Assembly (NCBI RefSeq): GCF_003339815.1
Contig: NZ_PPTT01000029.1
Coordinates: 1 to 51,268, forward strand
Direction of reading: 5' to 3'
DNA length: 51,268 bases
Source: Eggerthella sinensis
Lineage (GTDB): Bacteria > Actinomycetota > Coriobacteriia > Coriobacteriales > Eggerthellaceae
Part shown: in pieces, positions 23,274 to 31,301 of the stretch
Layout: each line of letters begins with the position of its first letter
How positions within the stretch are numbered: the stretch's first letter is position 1
The notes under the pieces: model-generated
Told to the model about the DNA's origin: nothing
Seen by the model: only the letters and a program-made list of their open reading frames with translations
Databases searched by the model: none
Made by a program: the position numbers and the translations under genes

Positions 23274-24914
23274 CTATTTCTGGTCTTTACGCGACTTCCC
23301 GCGCGATTTTTGCGATTTCTGCCCCTTATGCTGCTCGTCGCCCGGGCACAGCGGGATGTGAATGGTGAAGCACGCACCCTCTCCCTTGCGTCCTTCCACC
23401 TGCACCCAGCCGTTGTGACGCTCGACGATTTCCTTCACCACGGACAGGCCGATACCCAGGCCGCCGCTCTCGCGCGTGCGTCCTGCATCGGCGCGCCAGA
23501 AGCGGGAGAACACCATCTTCGCCTCGTCGGGCGATAGGCCGATGCCCGTATCCTGCACCACGATGGAGCCCATGATGTCGCCGCGCTTCACGCGCACGGT
23601 GATGAGGCCGCCTTCGGGGGTGTAGCGCACGGCGTTCGAGATGAGGTTGGCGGTGGCCTGGCGAATCATGTCCGCATCGCCCTGCACGCACACGCCCGGC
23701 TCCATCTCGTACTTGAGCGTGAGGCCCGAATCGGCCACGAACGCCTCGTGCGTGGCCACGATGCCGGCAATGAGGTTGCCGAGGTCGACCACTTCTTTCT
23801 TCATGGGCGTGGAGCGGTTCTCCAAACGCGACAGCTTGAGGATGGCGTCCACCAGGCGGCTCAAGCGCTGCACCTCGGAGTTCACCGTTTCCAGACGCTC
23901 CTCATCGGCGGCGAACACGCCGTCCACCATCGCCTCCACCGTCGATTGGATGGCCATGAGCGGCGTGCGCAGCTCGTGCGCCACGTCGGTGGTGAGGCGT
24001 CGCTCGAGCTCGCGGTCGCGCTCGATGGAGTCGGCCATGGCGTCGAACGTCTCGCCCAAGTGGGCAATCTCGTCCTCGCCGTGCAGCTCAGTGCGCGCAG
24101 ACAGGTCGCCTTCCTTGATGGCCTTCGCCGTGGTGGTCATGCGGTTGATGGGACGCACGAGCGTGCGGGCGAACAGGAAGCCGATGCACGAGGCAAGCAC
24201 GATGGCAAGCACGGTGGCGAAGATCATGGCTTGGTACGAGTTGTCGCGGAACTCTTCGTCGGTCTGACGCAGCAGGGCCTCGGAGCCGTACACCCATACC
24301 TGCACCGAGCCGATGGCCACGTTGTCTACCACGATGTTCGCACGAGCACTCTGGTCGCTCGGGGGCGCGAGCGATCCGCGATCGTACGAGAAGTTGCTGT
24401 TCGGACCGGCGCCTACGCCGCGGGACACGTCGGTGGAGTCGTAGACCACTTTGCCCGAAGGGCTTTCGATGATCATCACGCCCACGCTGTTGAGCAGCGC
24501 CGCGTACTGCGCCGCGCTCCGCACCTGCTCGTTGTTCTCAAGCGTGCCGCCGGTGTCCTCGTAGATCTCCTCGATCTGCCTGGCCGTGGCCTCTGCAAGC
24601 GTTTCCATGTTCGTCTGCGTGTAGGCCTGGAAGTGCTGCTCCCACACGAACGACAGCACGCCGATGGCCACGAGCGCGGTCATGGCGGCGACGAATGCGA
24701 ACGCCATCGTGACGCGCGTCGTGTACGTGAGGTTGTCCCACCCGAAGCGGCGCTTGCGCTTGCGATTCGCTTCCTCGCCGTCGTGCGGCATGAGGATAGG
24801 ACCCGTGGTTTCGGAGTCCACGTCAACCGTCAAGCGCTCGACAACCTGGGCGCGCGACGCATCGTCAAGCGCATCTGAGGCTGATGGGGAAGCCTGTTTG
24901 TTGGTTTCTTGCAC
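23274..24914 (-). CDS. Sensor histidine kinase with HAMP domain
   Basis: The order of parts is: N-terminal cytoplasmic stretch (~70 aa), TM1 (FAFVAAMTALVAIGVLSFVW), an extracytoplasmic sensor of ~130 residues, TM2 (AMIFATVLAIVLASCIGFLFA), HAMP (PINRMTTTAKAIKEGDLSAR), HisKA with VAHELRTPL, and HATPase with NLISNAVRYTPEGG, DTGIGLS and GGLGIGLS. The stimulus is unknown. The start appears to be GTG at 24914 with a weak ribosome site, 6 bp after the response regulator's stop, so translation is probably coupled. The Lys/Ser-rich tail is disordered. Confidence 0.92.
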   Translation of the reverse strand: MQETNKQASPSASDALDDASRAQVVERLTVDVDSETTGPILMPHDGEEANRKRKRRFGWDNLTYTTRVTMAFAFVAAMTALVAIGVLSFVWEQHFQAYTQTNMETLAEATARQIEEIYEDTGGTLENNEQVRSAAQYAALLNSVGVMIIESPSGKVVYDSTDVSRGVGAGPNSNFSYDRGSLAPPSDQSARANIVVDNVAIGSVQVWVYGSEALLRQTDEEFRDNSYQAMIFATVLAIVLASCIGFLFARTLVRPINRMTTTAKAIKEGDLSARTELHGEDEIAHLGETFDAMADSIERDRELERRLTTDVAHELRTPLMAIQSTVEAMVDGVFAADEERLETVNSEVQRLSRLVDAILKLSRLENRSTPMKKEVVDLGNLIAGIVATHEAFVADSGLTLKYEMEPGVCVQGDADMIRQATANLISNAVRYTPEGGLITVRVKRGDIMGSIVVQDTGIGLSPDEAKMVFSRFWRADAGRTRESGGLGIGLSVVKEIVERHNGWVQVEGRKGEGACFTIHIPLCPGDEQHKGQKSQKSRGKSRKDQK

Positions 24915-24920
24915 GTTGGT

Positions 24921-25631
24921 CTACTGCGCAACCTTCGTGGGGTCCTCGAAGCGGTAGCCCACACCATGGACGGTGTGCAACCACTTCGGGCTCCTCGGGT
25001 TGTCGCCGATCTTCGCGCGCAGGTTCTTCACGTGCGAATCGATGGTGCGCTCGTAGCCCTCGAAGTCGTAGCCGAGCACCTTCTCCACGAGCTCCATGCG
25101 CGAGTAGACGCGGCCCGGATAGCGCGACAGCGTGGTGAGCAGCTTGAACTCGCTGGCGGTGAGGTCGATTTCCTCGTTGTTGACCAGCACTTTGTGGCCC
25201 GACACGTCGATGGTGAGCTCGCCGAACTCAAGCACTTCGCGCTGCGGTTCGGAATCGGCGTGCACGCGGCGCAGCAGGGCGCGAGCGCGGGCAACCAGCT
25301 CGCGGGGGCTGAACGGCTTCACCAGGTAGTCGTCGGCACCCAGCTCGAGGCCGATGATGCGGTCTTCCACCTCGCCCTTTGCGGTGAGCATGATGATAGG
25401 CACATCGGAGTTGTCGCGGATGGCGCGGCAGACGCGCTCGCCCGGCACGCGGGGCAGCATCAGGTCGAGGATGACCAGGTCGAAGTGGTGCTTCGAGAAT
25501 TCCTCGAGCGCCTCCTGACCGTCGCCGACCGCCGTCACCCAGTAATTCTCGCGTTCAAGATACGCCGTCACGGCGTCACGGATGGCTTTTTCATCTTCAA
25601 CCAAAAGGATGCGTCGTGTTTCGTTGCTCAT
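24921..25631 (-). CDS. OmpR/PhoP-family response regulator
   Basis: The receiver domain (ILLVEDEKAIRDAVTAYL, phosphoacceptor Asp in LVILDLMLPRVPGE, VKPFSPREL) is followed by an OmpR-type winged helix (LTASEFKLLTTLSRYPGRVYSRMELVEKV, TIDSHVKNLRAKIGD, VHGVGYRF). At 236 residues it is a standard PhoP/WalR-like regulator. It precedes its cognate histidine kinase in a two-gene operon. A long hairpin is present in its 5-prime leader (25658-25702). Confidence 0.94.
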   Translation of the reverse strand: MSNETRRILLVEDEKAIRDAVTAYLERENYWVTAVGDGQEALEEFSKHHFDLVILDLMLPRVPGERVCRAIRDNSDVPIIMLTAKGEVEDRIIGLELGADDYLVKPFSPRELVARARALLRRVHADSEPQREVLEFGELTIDVSGHKVLVNNEEIDLTASEFKLLTTLSRYPGRVYSRMELVEKVLGYDFEGYERTIDSHVKNLRAKIGDNPRSPKWLHTVHGVGYRFEDPTKVAQ

Positions 25632-25657
25632 GGATCACTCCTCAAGCTCGCTGTCAC

Positions 25658-25730
25658 CTCGGATCGAACAGGGCTACGTTCCCTTTGCAGACCAGATCCG
25701 AGCGTATTGGTCGTGTTTGCGTTTATTGTA
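25658..25730 (-). promoter_or_regulatory. Promoter -10 and leader hairpin of the two-component operon
   Basis: TACAAT on the minus strand (25725-25730) implies initiation near 25718 and an ~87-nt leader. Within it CTCGGATC (25658-25665) and GATCCGAG (25695-25702) form a perfect 8-bp outer stem, with an inner AGGG/CCCT pairing. The -35 element is weak. Confidence 0.45.
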
Positions 25731-25784
25731 GCAATTAGACGAGAGGGCGCTTTAACCTGTGCGTGAAATGACACAATAAACACC

Positions 25785-27404
25785 ATGGTAACCCGCAGAC
25801 CAACACACGCTAACCACGCGAAGCCCACCGTTGCAAAGAAACGCCTTGCGAACAGGCGCGCTGCCTCAAGCGGAGGCACGCTCTACGCAGGCGGCAAGTC
25901 GAGCTCGCGCGGCGGACACGTCAGCAACGTCGCCGGATTCGGCGGCGCGCATAGCAACGGCACAAGCCGCTCGGGCGGCGCGCCGAACGTGGGCAACGTC
26001 GCCGGCTACGGCAGCGGCGGCTCCGTCGGATCGTCCGGTTCGCACCGGCGCTCCTCCGCATCGAACGCCGCACGCGGCTCCTCGAACGGCAGCCCTACCG
26101 CCCGCTCGACAGGCGGCGGCGACGGCATGCGCATGCCCACGCCGAACGGCGGGGAGATCCTGCTCACCCGGCGTCATTTCCTGTACGGCGCGCTGGGCGC
26201 CGGCGCGCTTGCGGCCATCGGCGGCGGCGCATCCGTCATCATCGAGCAGACGAAGCACGACCCCGACGACGACATCGTGGTGCTCGAAGTGCCCGAAAGC
26301 GCCGTCATGGCATCGGGTTCCGAAGCGTTCGAAGCCACCTACACCCTTGCCGAAGACCCCGCCACCCTCATGAGCCTCGCAGGCTCCTTCGAGCTGCCCT
26401 ACGGCACGCTCGTGTGGGCGAGCGACGACAGCATAGCCGCGTGCCTCGTTCCCACCGATCAGGGAACGCCGCTCACGCAGGTCGCCCTGCTCAGCCTGGG
26501 TTCGGGGGCCTACCCCATCGTGCTCGAACAGGCCGTCGGTTCCGACCTCGGGTTTGAAATCTACGACGTGCGCGCCACGTCTTCGACGCTCGTTTGGACG
26601 GAAGCCGACATCCTCGACGGCGTATGGCGCGTGTACACCGCTCGTCACGACGGCGGCTCCATCGGCACCCCCGCCCTCGTGGAAGAGGGCGACGAGAACT
26701 GGGAGATGCCCACCATTGCGGCTGTGGGCACCCACGCGTTCTGGCAGGTGCTGCCGAAGCTCGACGGCGAAAAGAAGGCCGAGCCGTCGCTGCTCAAGCG
26801 CGCCACCGCCGGCGCGTCCGACGTGGAAACCGTCTGGACGTCGAACGGGCGCATGGCCTCCGCGCCCTATGCCACGGAAGACGCGGTGATCATCACGCCG
26901 CGCGCGGCCACCACGTCCATCCACTACCAGCTCACCTGCCTCGACGCCAGCAGCGGAGAGGTGCGCGACACCATGGTGCTGCCCACGTCCATGAAGCCGC
27001 TCGAAGCGGGATACGGCGACAAGGGCTTCATGTTCTCGTTCGATGCGGGCTACTCGTACGGCGACGGCATTGCCAGCTTGGGCACGTACACCCCGGCGAG
27101 CCCCGTCACCGACGGCGACTACAGCAGCGCGCCCTGGTTCCGCTTCAGCCGCAACCCCACCGCCGCCCCCGCCTGGTGCGGGCCGTTCTTCATGGTGAAG
27201 GCCACGAAGCAGGTGGTGGGCATCAACTTCGACACGAACGAGTACTTCCAGCTCGACGTGAAGGACGGGTCGGACAAGTACGGCGACTACCTGGCGTCCA
27301 CCGGCACGCGCAACGCCGTGGTCACGTTCGCGAACGTCGACGACAAGCCGCTCGGCGGCGAAGCCAAGAAGTACTGTCTCGTGCGCGTGTGGACGCCAGC
27401 GTAA
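25785..27404 (+). CDS. Tat-signal protein with ~125-residue Gly/Ser-rich N-terminal extension
   Basis: A twin-arginine signal (LTRRHFLYGALGAGALAAIGGGASVII) starts only at about residue 126. Before it lies a basic Gly/Ser/Asn-rich stretch with repeated NVAGFGG and NVAGYGSGG-like units. After it are ~380 residues of beta-rich sequence, with recurring TLVW/AFWQV/AWCGPFF-type strands suggesting a beta-propeller-like exported or membrane-anchored domain. No catalytic motif is recognised. The first ATG (25785) has no clear Shine-Dalgarno, so initiation may be leaderless or downstream. It diverges from the two-component operon, which might regulate it. Confidence 0.78.
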   Translation: MVTRRPTHANHAKPTVAKKRLANRRAASSGGTLYAGGKSSSRGGHVSNVAGFGGAHSNGTSRSGGAPNVGNVAGYGSGGSVGSSGSHRRSSASNAARGSSNGSPTARSTGGGDGMRMPTPNGGEILLTRRHFLYGALGAGALAAIGGGASVIIEQTKHDPDDDIVVLEVPESAVMASGSEAFEATYTLAEDPATLMSLAGSFELPYGTLVWASDDSIAACLVPTDQGTPLTQVALLSLGSGAYPIVLEQAVGSDLGFEIYDVRATSSTLVWTEADILDGVWRVYTARHDGGSIGTPALVEEGDENWEMPTIAAVGTHAFWQVLPKLDGEKKAEPSLLKRATAGASDVETVWTSNGRMASAPYATEDAVIITPRAATTSIHYQLTCLDASSGEVRDTMVLPTSMKPLEAGYGDKGFMFSFDAGYSYGDGIASLGTYTPASPVTDGDYSSAPWFRFSRNPTAAPAWCGPFFMVKATKQVVGINFDTNEYFQLDVKDGSDKYGDYLASTGTRNAVVTFANVDDKPLGGEAKKYCLVRVWTPA

Positions 27405-27448
27405 CGTCCGAGCGACGTCACGCGCGCATCGCAACCCGCTTCACAACG

Positions 27449-27481
27449 AAAAGGCCGGACGCGTTATGCGCCCGGCCTTTT
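27449..27481. terminator. Bidirectional terminator between the Tat protein gene and purB
   Basis: AAAAGGCCGG (27449-27458) pairs with CCGGCCTTTT (27472-27481) around a 13-base loop. It has T-runs on both strands and lies between two convergent genes. Confidence 0.85.
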
Positions 27482-27504
27482 CGTCTGCGGGTTCTTGAAA
27501 CCGT

Positions 27505-28848
27505 TTAGAACTCCAGGTCCTTGAGGCGGTCGAACACGACGTCCTTGCGGCTGAGGAAGTCCCACGGGTCGAAGATCTTGTCGAGGGTTTCCTTGCTGAG
27601 GTTCGCCTCGGGATCGGCCTCGAGGTTCTCGCGGTAGGTGGGACCGTCCACGGCATTCTGGATGTCCGCCCACACCTTCATGGCGTTGCGCTGCACGATG
27701 ACGTAGGCGTCCTCGCGGCTGATGCCCGTGTCCACAAGCGCCAGCAGCACCTTCGAGCTGAAGATGAGGCCCTTCGTGCGCCACAGGTTGTGCTCCATCT
27801 TGGCCGGATAGGTTTGCAGGCCGTCCAGCATCCACTGCATCTTGCCGAACATGTAGTCGAGCGCGATGAAGCTGTCGGCCAGGGCCACGCGCTCGGCGCC
27901 GGAGTGGCTAATGTCGCGCTCGTACCACAGCGCCACGTTGTCGAAGGCAACCTGCGCGTTGCTCTTGACCGTGCGGGCCAGGCCGCACACGCGCTCAGCC
28001 GTGATGGGGTTGCGCTTGTGGGGCATAGCCGAGCTGCCCTTCTGGCCCTTCGCAAACGGCTCTTCGGCCTCGATGACGTCGGACTGCTGCAGCAGGCGCA
28101 CCTGCATGGCGATGGATTCCAGCGTGGAAGCCGTCACCGCGAGACCGGCCATCACCTGTGCGTGGCGGTCGCGGGCCAGCACCTGCGTGGACAGCGGGTC
28201 GGCCGTGAGGCCGAGGCGCTCGCACACGAACTGCTCGACGAACGGGTCGATGCTGGAATACGTACCCACCGCGCCGCTGATGGCGCCCGTCGCGGCAACC
28301 TTGCGCGCCTCCTCCATGCGCTCCTGCGCACGCTTGAGGGCCCAGGCCCAGCTGCCGAACTTCATGCCGAACGTCATGGGCTCGGCGTGGATGCCGTGCG
28401 TGCGACCGACGCACAGCGTCTCCTGGAACTCGAAGGCGCGGCGCTTGCACGTCTCGCCCAGCTGCTTGATGTCCTCGAGGATGATGTCGATGGCCTGCGT
28501 GATCTGGTAGGACAGCGCCGTATCGCCCAGGTCGGACGACGTCATGCCGTAGTGCACCCAGCGGCTCGGCGGCTCCTGGCCCTCCGGCACGTCGGCGTCG
28601 ATGTACTCGGCCATGTTCGTGGTGAATGCGATGACGTCGTGGTTCGTCACCTTCTCGATCTCGTCGATGCGCTCCACGGTGAAGTTGGCGTGCTCGCGAA
28701 TCCACGCGGCCTCTTCCTTCGTGATGCCGGACTTCCCCAGCTCGGCCTGCGCCTCGCACGCCAGCACTTCGATTTCCTTCCAGATGGAGAACTTGTTTTC
28801 AAGCTCCCAGATGGCGCCCATAGCCGGGCGCGTGTAACGGTTGATCAC
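27505..28848 (-). CDS. purB: Adenylosuccinate lyase
   Basis: It catalyses two steps of purine synthesis (SAICAR to AICAR plus fumarate, and adenylosuccinate to AMP plus fumarate). Landmarks are the N-terminal INRYTRPAMGAIW, HYGMTSSDLGDTALS, GRTHGIHAEP and the superfamily signature GSSAMPHKRNP. The start is GTG at 28848, preceded by AAAGGGATCGGC, giving 447 residues, a normal length; the frame upstream to 28920 is not needed. It stands alone between a bidirectional terminator and the divergent MOSC gene. A TATGCT box (28883-28888, minus strand) may be its -10. Confidence 0.97.
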   Translation of the reverse strand: MINRYTRPAMGAIWELENKFSIWKEIEVLACEAQAELGKSGITKEEAAWIREHANFTVERIDEIEKVTNHDVIAFTTNMAEYIDADVPEGQEPPSRWVHYGMTSSDLGDTALSYQITQAIDIILEDIKQLGETCKRRAFEFQETLCVGRTHGIHAEPMTFGMKFGSWAWALKRAQERMEEARKVAATGAISGAVGTYSSIDPFVEQFVCERLGLTADPLSTQVLARDRHAQVMAGLAVTASTLESIAMQVRLLQQSDVIEAEEPFAKGQKGSSAMPHKRNPITAERVCGLARTVKSNAQVAFDNVALWYERDISHSGAERVALADSFIALDYMFGKMQWMLDGLQTYPAKMEHNLWRTKGLIFSSKVLLALVDTGISREDAYVIVQRNAMKVWADIQNAVDGPTYRENLEADPEANLSKETLDKIFDPWDFLSRKDVVFDRLKDLEF

Positions 28849-28945
28849 GCCGATCCCTTTCCACGTCGTACCTGATGGCAACAGCATACCGCAAACAGCG
28901 CGCCCCGCGAGGTTTTCCACGGAAAGCGCGAGGAGGGCTTACCGC

Positions 28946-28975
28946 TTGACTTCCCTATCCTCCATCGAGTACCAT
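28946..28975 (+). promoter_or_regulatory. Promoter of the MOSC gene
   Basis: TTGACT (28946-28951) and TACCAT (28970-28975) are 18 bp apart, about 40 bases upstream of the ATG at 29016. Confidence 0.6.
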
Positions 28976-29015
28976 ATTTCCCACTATTCTGCTAGGTTTT
29001 AGGAGGAACCCCGTC

Positions 29016-29552
29016 ATGGAACAAGCACGGCAGCACGTGGGGATTGCCGCGGGGCGCGTTCGCTCTATCAACGTGTCGAAGCGCAAGGGCACGCGCAAGA
29101 CGCCGTGCGACGGCGCCGTGACCGTCGTGGCGCATCAGGGCGTGGCCGAAGACGCGCACGCAGGCGACTGGCATCGTCAGGTGTCGCTGCTGGCCTGGGA
29201 ATCCATCGAGAAGGCGCGCGCCACGGGCCTCGATGTGGTGGAGGGCGATTTCGCCGAGAACATCACCACCGAGGGCATCAACCTGCTGGCGCTGCCGCTT
29301 GGCACGCGCGTGCGCGTGGGGTCGGACGTGCTGCTTGAGCTGTCGCAGATTGGCAAGGTGTGCCACACTAAGTGCGCCATCTATCACCTGGCCGGCGACT
29401 GCATCTTCCCACGCGAGGGCATCTTCTTCGTCGCGCTCGAAGGCGGCCCCATCAACGTGGGCGACTCCGTCGAGGTGCTCTCGCTCGGCGACGGCACCTG
29501 CGCCTACACCCCGCCCGAAGCCCTCGCAGAACTCGCCGCCGCCCAGCGCTAG
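29016..29552 (+). CDS. Stand-alone MOSC-domain protein
   Basis: The 178-residue protein is essentially one MOSC domain: GDWHRQVSLLAWESIEKARA, VEGDFAENITTEGINLLALPLG, and the cysteine-bearing LSQIGKVCHTKCAIYHLAGDCIFPREGIF. MOSC proteins bind or transfer sulfur in molybdenum cofactor chemistry or carry Moco; the conserved Cys residues are present. ATG at 29016 follows TAGGAGGAACCCCG. It could serve the molybdoenzyme encoded at 44675 or others elsewhere. No Moco biosynthesis gene is adjacent. Confidence 0.88.
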   Translation: MEQARQHVGIAAGRVRSINVSKRKGTRKTPCDGAVTVVAHQGVAEDAHAGDWHRQVSLLAWESIEKARATGLDVVEGDFAENITTEGINLLALPLGTRVRVGSDVLLELSQIGKVCHTKCAIYHLAGDCIFPREGIFFVALEGGPINVGDSVEVLSLGDGTCAYTPPEALAELAAAQR

Positions 29553-29592
29553 CTGAGTCGAGGGGTTCCGCCGGTCGACCGACCTGCCGAAC

Positions 29593-30270
29593 CTACAACC
29601 CCTTGAACAGGGCGCGCACCTCGTCGAGCACCTCGTTGTCCGCGACGACGATGGCTTTGTCGCCCGGGTAGAGCACGGTTTCCTCCGTTGCCACTTCCAC
29701 GTTGTCGTCGTCTTTCGGCGACACGGCGGCAATCAGGCTCTGCTCCGGCATGGGCATGGACGACACGAGAATGCCCGCCTCGTTGGAATGATGGCGCATG
29801 CGCGGCACCACGATCTCGGTGAGCATCACGTTGCCATGCGTCAGCGACGAAGCCACGCTCACGCTGCCCAGCAGCGTTTCTTCCTCGATGAGGTTCGCGA
29901 TGAGCGTGGTGGACGACACGCACTCGATGCCCACCTCCTTGAAGATGCGGAGGTTCTTCGGGCTGTTCACGCGCGCGATGCAACGCGGCACGTTGAACAC
30001 GCGCTGCGCAATCTCGCACGACACGAGGTTGTCGTCGTCCTGGCCCGTCGTGGCCACGAACACGTCGGCGCGGCGGATGCCGGCGTCCTCCTGATACTTC
30101 GAGTCGCAGCCGTCGCCGTGAATGACGAGATAGCGGCCCTGCAGCGCCACCGACAAGCGGTCGGCCGTCGCCAGGTTCTCCTCGATCACCGCCACGTCGT
30201 TGCCGCTCGAGAGCAACACCGAAGCCAGATATTCGCCAACCTTACCGCCACCAGCGATAACGATGTACAT
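29593..30270 (-). CDS. trkA: TrkA-type potassium uptake regulator (RCK), first of a pair
   Basis: A Rossmann nucleotide-binding domain (MYIVIAGGGKVGEYLASVLLSSGNDVAVIEEN) is followed by DVFVATTGQDDDNLV and a C-terminal TrkA_C-like region. RCK proteins bind NAD(H) or ATP and gate TrkH/KtrB-type K+ channels on the cytoplasmic face. ATG at 30270 follows GAAAGGATGAGCC. The second TrkA lies immediately upstream on the same strand, as in the actinobacterial CeoB/CeoC pairs. No TrkH/KtrB channel gene is in the window. Confidence 0.9.
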   Translation of the reverse strand: MYIVIAGGGKVGEYLASVLLSSGNDVAVIEENLATADRLSVALQGRYLVIHGDGCDSKYQEDAGIRRADVFVATTGQDDDNLVSCEIAQRVFNVPRCIARVNSPKNLRIFKEVGIECVSSTTLIANLIEEETLLGSVSVASSLTHGNVMLTEIVVPRMRHHSNEAGILVSSMPMPEQSLIAAVSPKDDDNVEVATEETVLYPGDKAIVVADNEVLDEVRALFKGL

Positions 30271-30307
30271 GGCTCATCCTTTCGTACAGGTCCAAATATG
30301 ACAGCGA

Positions 30308-30408
30308 GGGCGGCTGCGGTGCCCGAGATTCGTGGGGCGGCGCGGGCGAAGCGTACTTCGGTACGCGAGTCCGCGTCGCCGCGCGAAGATCGGGTGCCCC
30401 AGCCGCCC
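30308..30408. repeat. Large imperfect palindrome with TTCG loop between the trkA genes
   Basis: This ~101-bp element is nearly symmetric about 30358. The inner arms GCGTAC and GTACGC flank TTCG, and the outer arms GGGCGGCTG (30308-30316) and CAGCCGCCC (30400-30408) pair perfectly. The intervening arms pair well if G-U pairs are allowed. It has no terminator-like T tail and encodes nothing convincing. It looks like a REP/BIME-type or small non-autonomous repeat, but only one copy is seen in this window. Confidence 0.6.
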
Positions 30409-30450
30409 GCAGTGTCGGCGGGGCCGGCGGTCGTCAGACCGCCGGAACGA

Positions 30451-31110
30451 TCAATCCTGAATATAGCGCGCGAAGGATTCGATGAGTTCGTGTCGGACGC
30501 AGGCGAGCACGGAGTCTCCGTTGTACAGAATGGAGTCGCGCGTGGGGATGGAGCTTGCGGAGCCGTCGCTGCGTTCGAACGCGATGATGCGGATGTCGTG
30601 GTCGCGCTCGAGCTCGGACACGCGGATGGTGCGCTTGTCGGTCCAGCTGAGGTCGAGCGAGAAACGCAGCACCTCGAACTCGCCGAACGTGTCGAGGTGG
30701 GCACCGTGACCCGAGACCACCTTGCTGAACACGTCCTCGGCCACGAGCGACGTGCCGCACACGTAGTCGATGCCCAGCTGCATGTAGGCGCGCTCGTGGT
30801 CGGGGTTGTACAGGCGCGCGATGACGTGCGGCACGCCGAACAGGCGGCTGCCCACCTCGGCGCACATGAGGTTCGTGTTGTCGTACTGCGTGACGGCGGC
30901 CATGACGTCGCAGTCGTCGACGCCCGCCTTGATGAGCGTTTCCTCGTCGAAGCCCACGCCCTGCACCGTGGAGCCATTGAAGTTGCGCCCGAGGTTCGCG
31001 AAAGCGTTGGCGTTCTTGTCGATGACGCACACGTTGTTGCCGTTGTCCGACAACATATTCGCCAGCTGAGATCCGACGCGGCCGCAGCCGACGACGATCA
31101 CGTTGCTCAT
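30451..31110 (-). CDS. trkA: TrkA-type potassium uptake regulator (RCK), second of a pair
   Basis: The N-terminal Rossmann motif (MSNVIVVGCGRVGSQLANMLSDNGNNVCVIDKN) and the following DVMAAVTQYDNTNLMCAEVG region mark an RCK_N domain. The remainder fits a TrkA_C domain ending in an ESFARYIQD helix. It probably forms hetero-oligomers with the neighbouring TrkA. ATG at 31110 follows GAAAGGATCAGT. The 180-bp gap to the next trkA holds the large hairpin repeat. Its upstream flank contains the second parS site. Confidence 0.9.
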   Translation of the reverse strand: MSNVIVVGCGRVGSQLANMLSDNGNNVCVIDKNANAFANLGRNFNGSTVQGVGFDEETLIKAGVDDCDVMAAVTQYDNTNLMCAEVGSRLFGVPHVIARLYNPDHERAYMQLGIDYVCGTSLVAEDVFSKVVSGHGAHLDTFGEFEVLRFSLDLSWTDKRTIRVSELERDHDIRIIAFERSDGSASSIPTRDSILYNGDSVLACVRHELIESFARYIQD

Positions 31111-31216
31111 ACTGATCCTTTCACCAGGTTCTTGCTCGGCATAGCATACTGCAAGTAGCGCACGCGCGGCCAGCCTCGCCACCGAACGGCAACAAACACA
31201 GGGAAATAAGAACGAA

Positions 31217-31232
31217 TGTTTCACGTGAAACA
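31217..31232. other. parS: parS centromere site (ParB-binding)
   Basis: A second perfect TGTTTCACGTGAAACA; here the symmetry extends to 24 bp (31213-31236). It lies in the intergenic space between the second trkA gene and the terminator of the lysozyme-like gene, 13.8 kb from the first site. Confidence 0.93.
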
Positions 31233-31267
31233 TTCGGGGCGGAGCACCGGGCGCGATGTCGGGCCGC

Positions 31268-31297
31268 AAAAAAGAACCGGCGGCCATCGGCCGCCGG
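31268..31297 (-). terminator. Terminator of the lysozyme-like gene
   Basis: CCGGCGGCC (31277-31285) and GGCCGCCGG (31289-31297) form a 9-bp stem with an ATC centre. On the minus strand it is followed by TTCTTTTTT, right after the stop at 31302. Confidence 0.9.
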
Positions 31298-31301
31298 GAG
31301 G

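Noticed and set aside
28849-28920. Longer N-terminus for purB
   Set aside because: The family begins at the INRYTRP motif, and GTG at 28848 has a good ribosome site, whereas the extension overlaps the promoter region.
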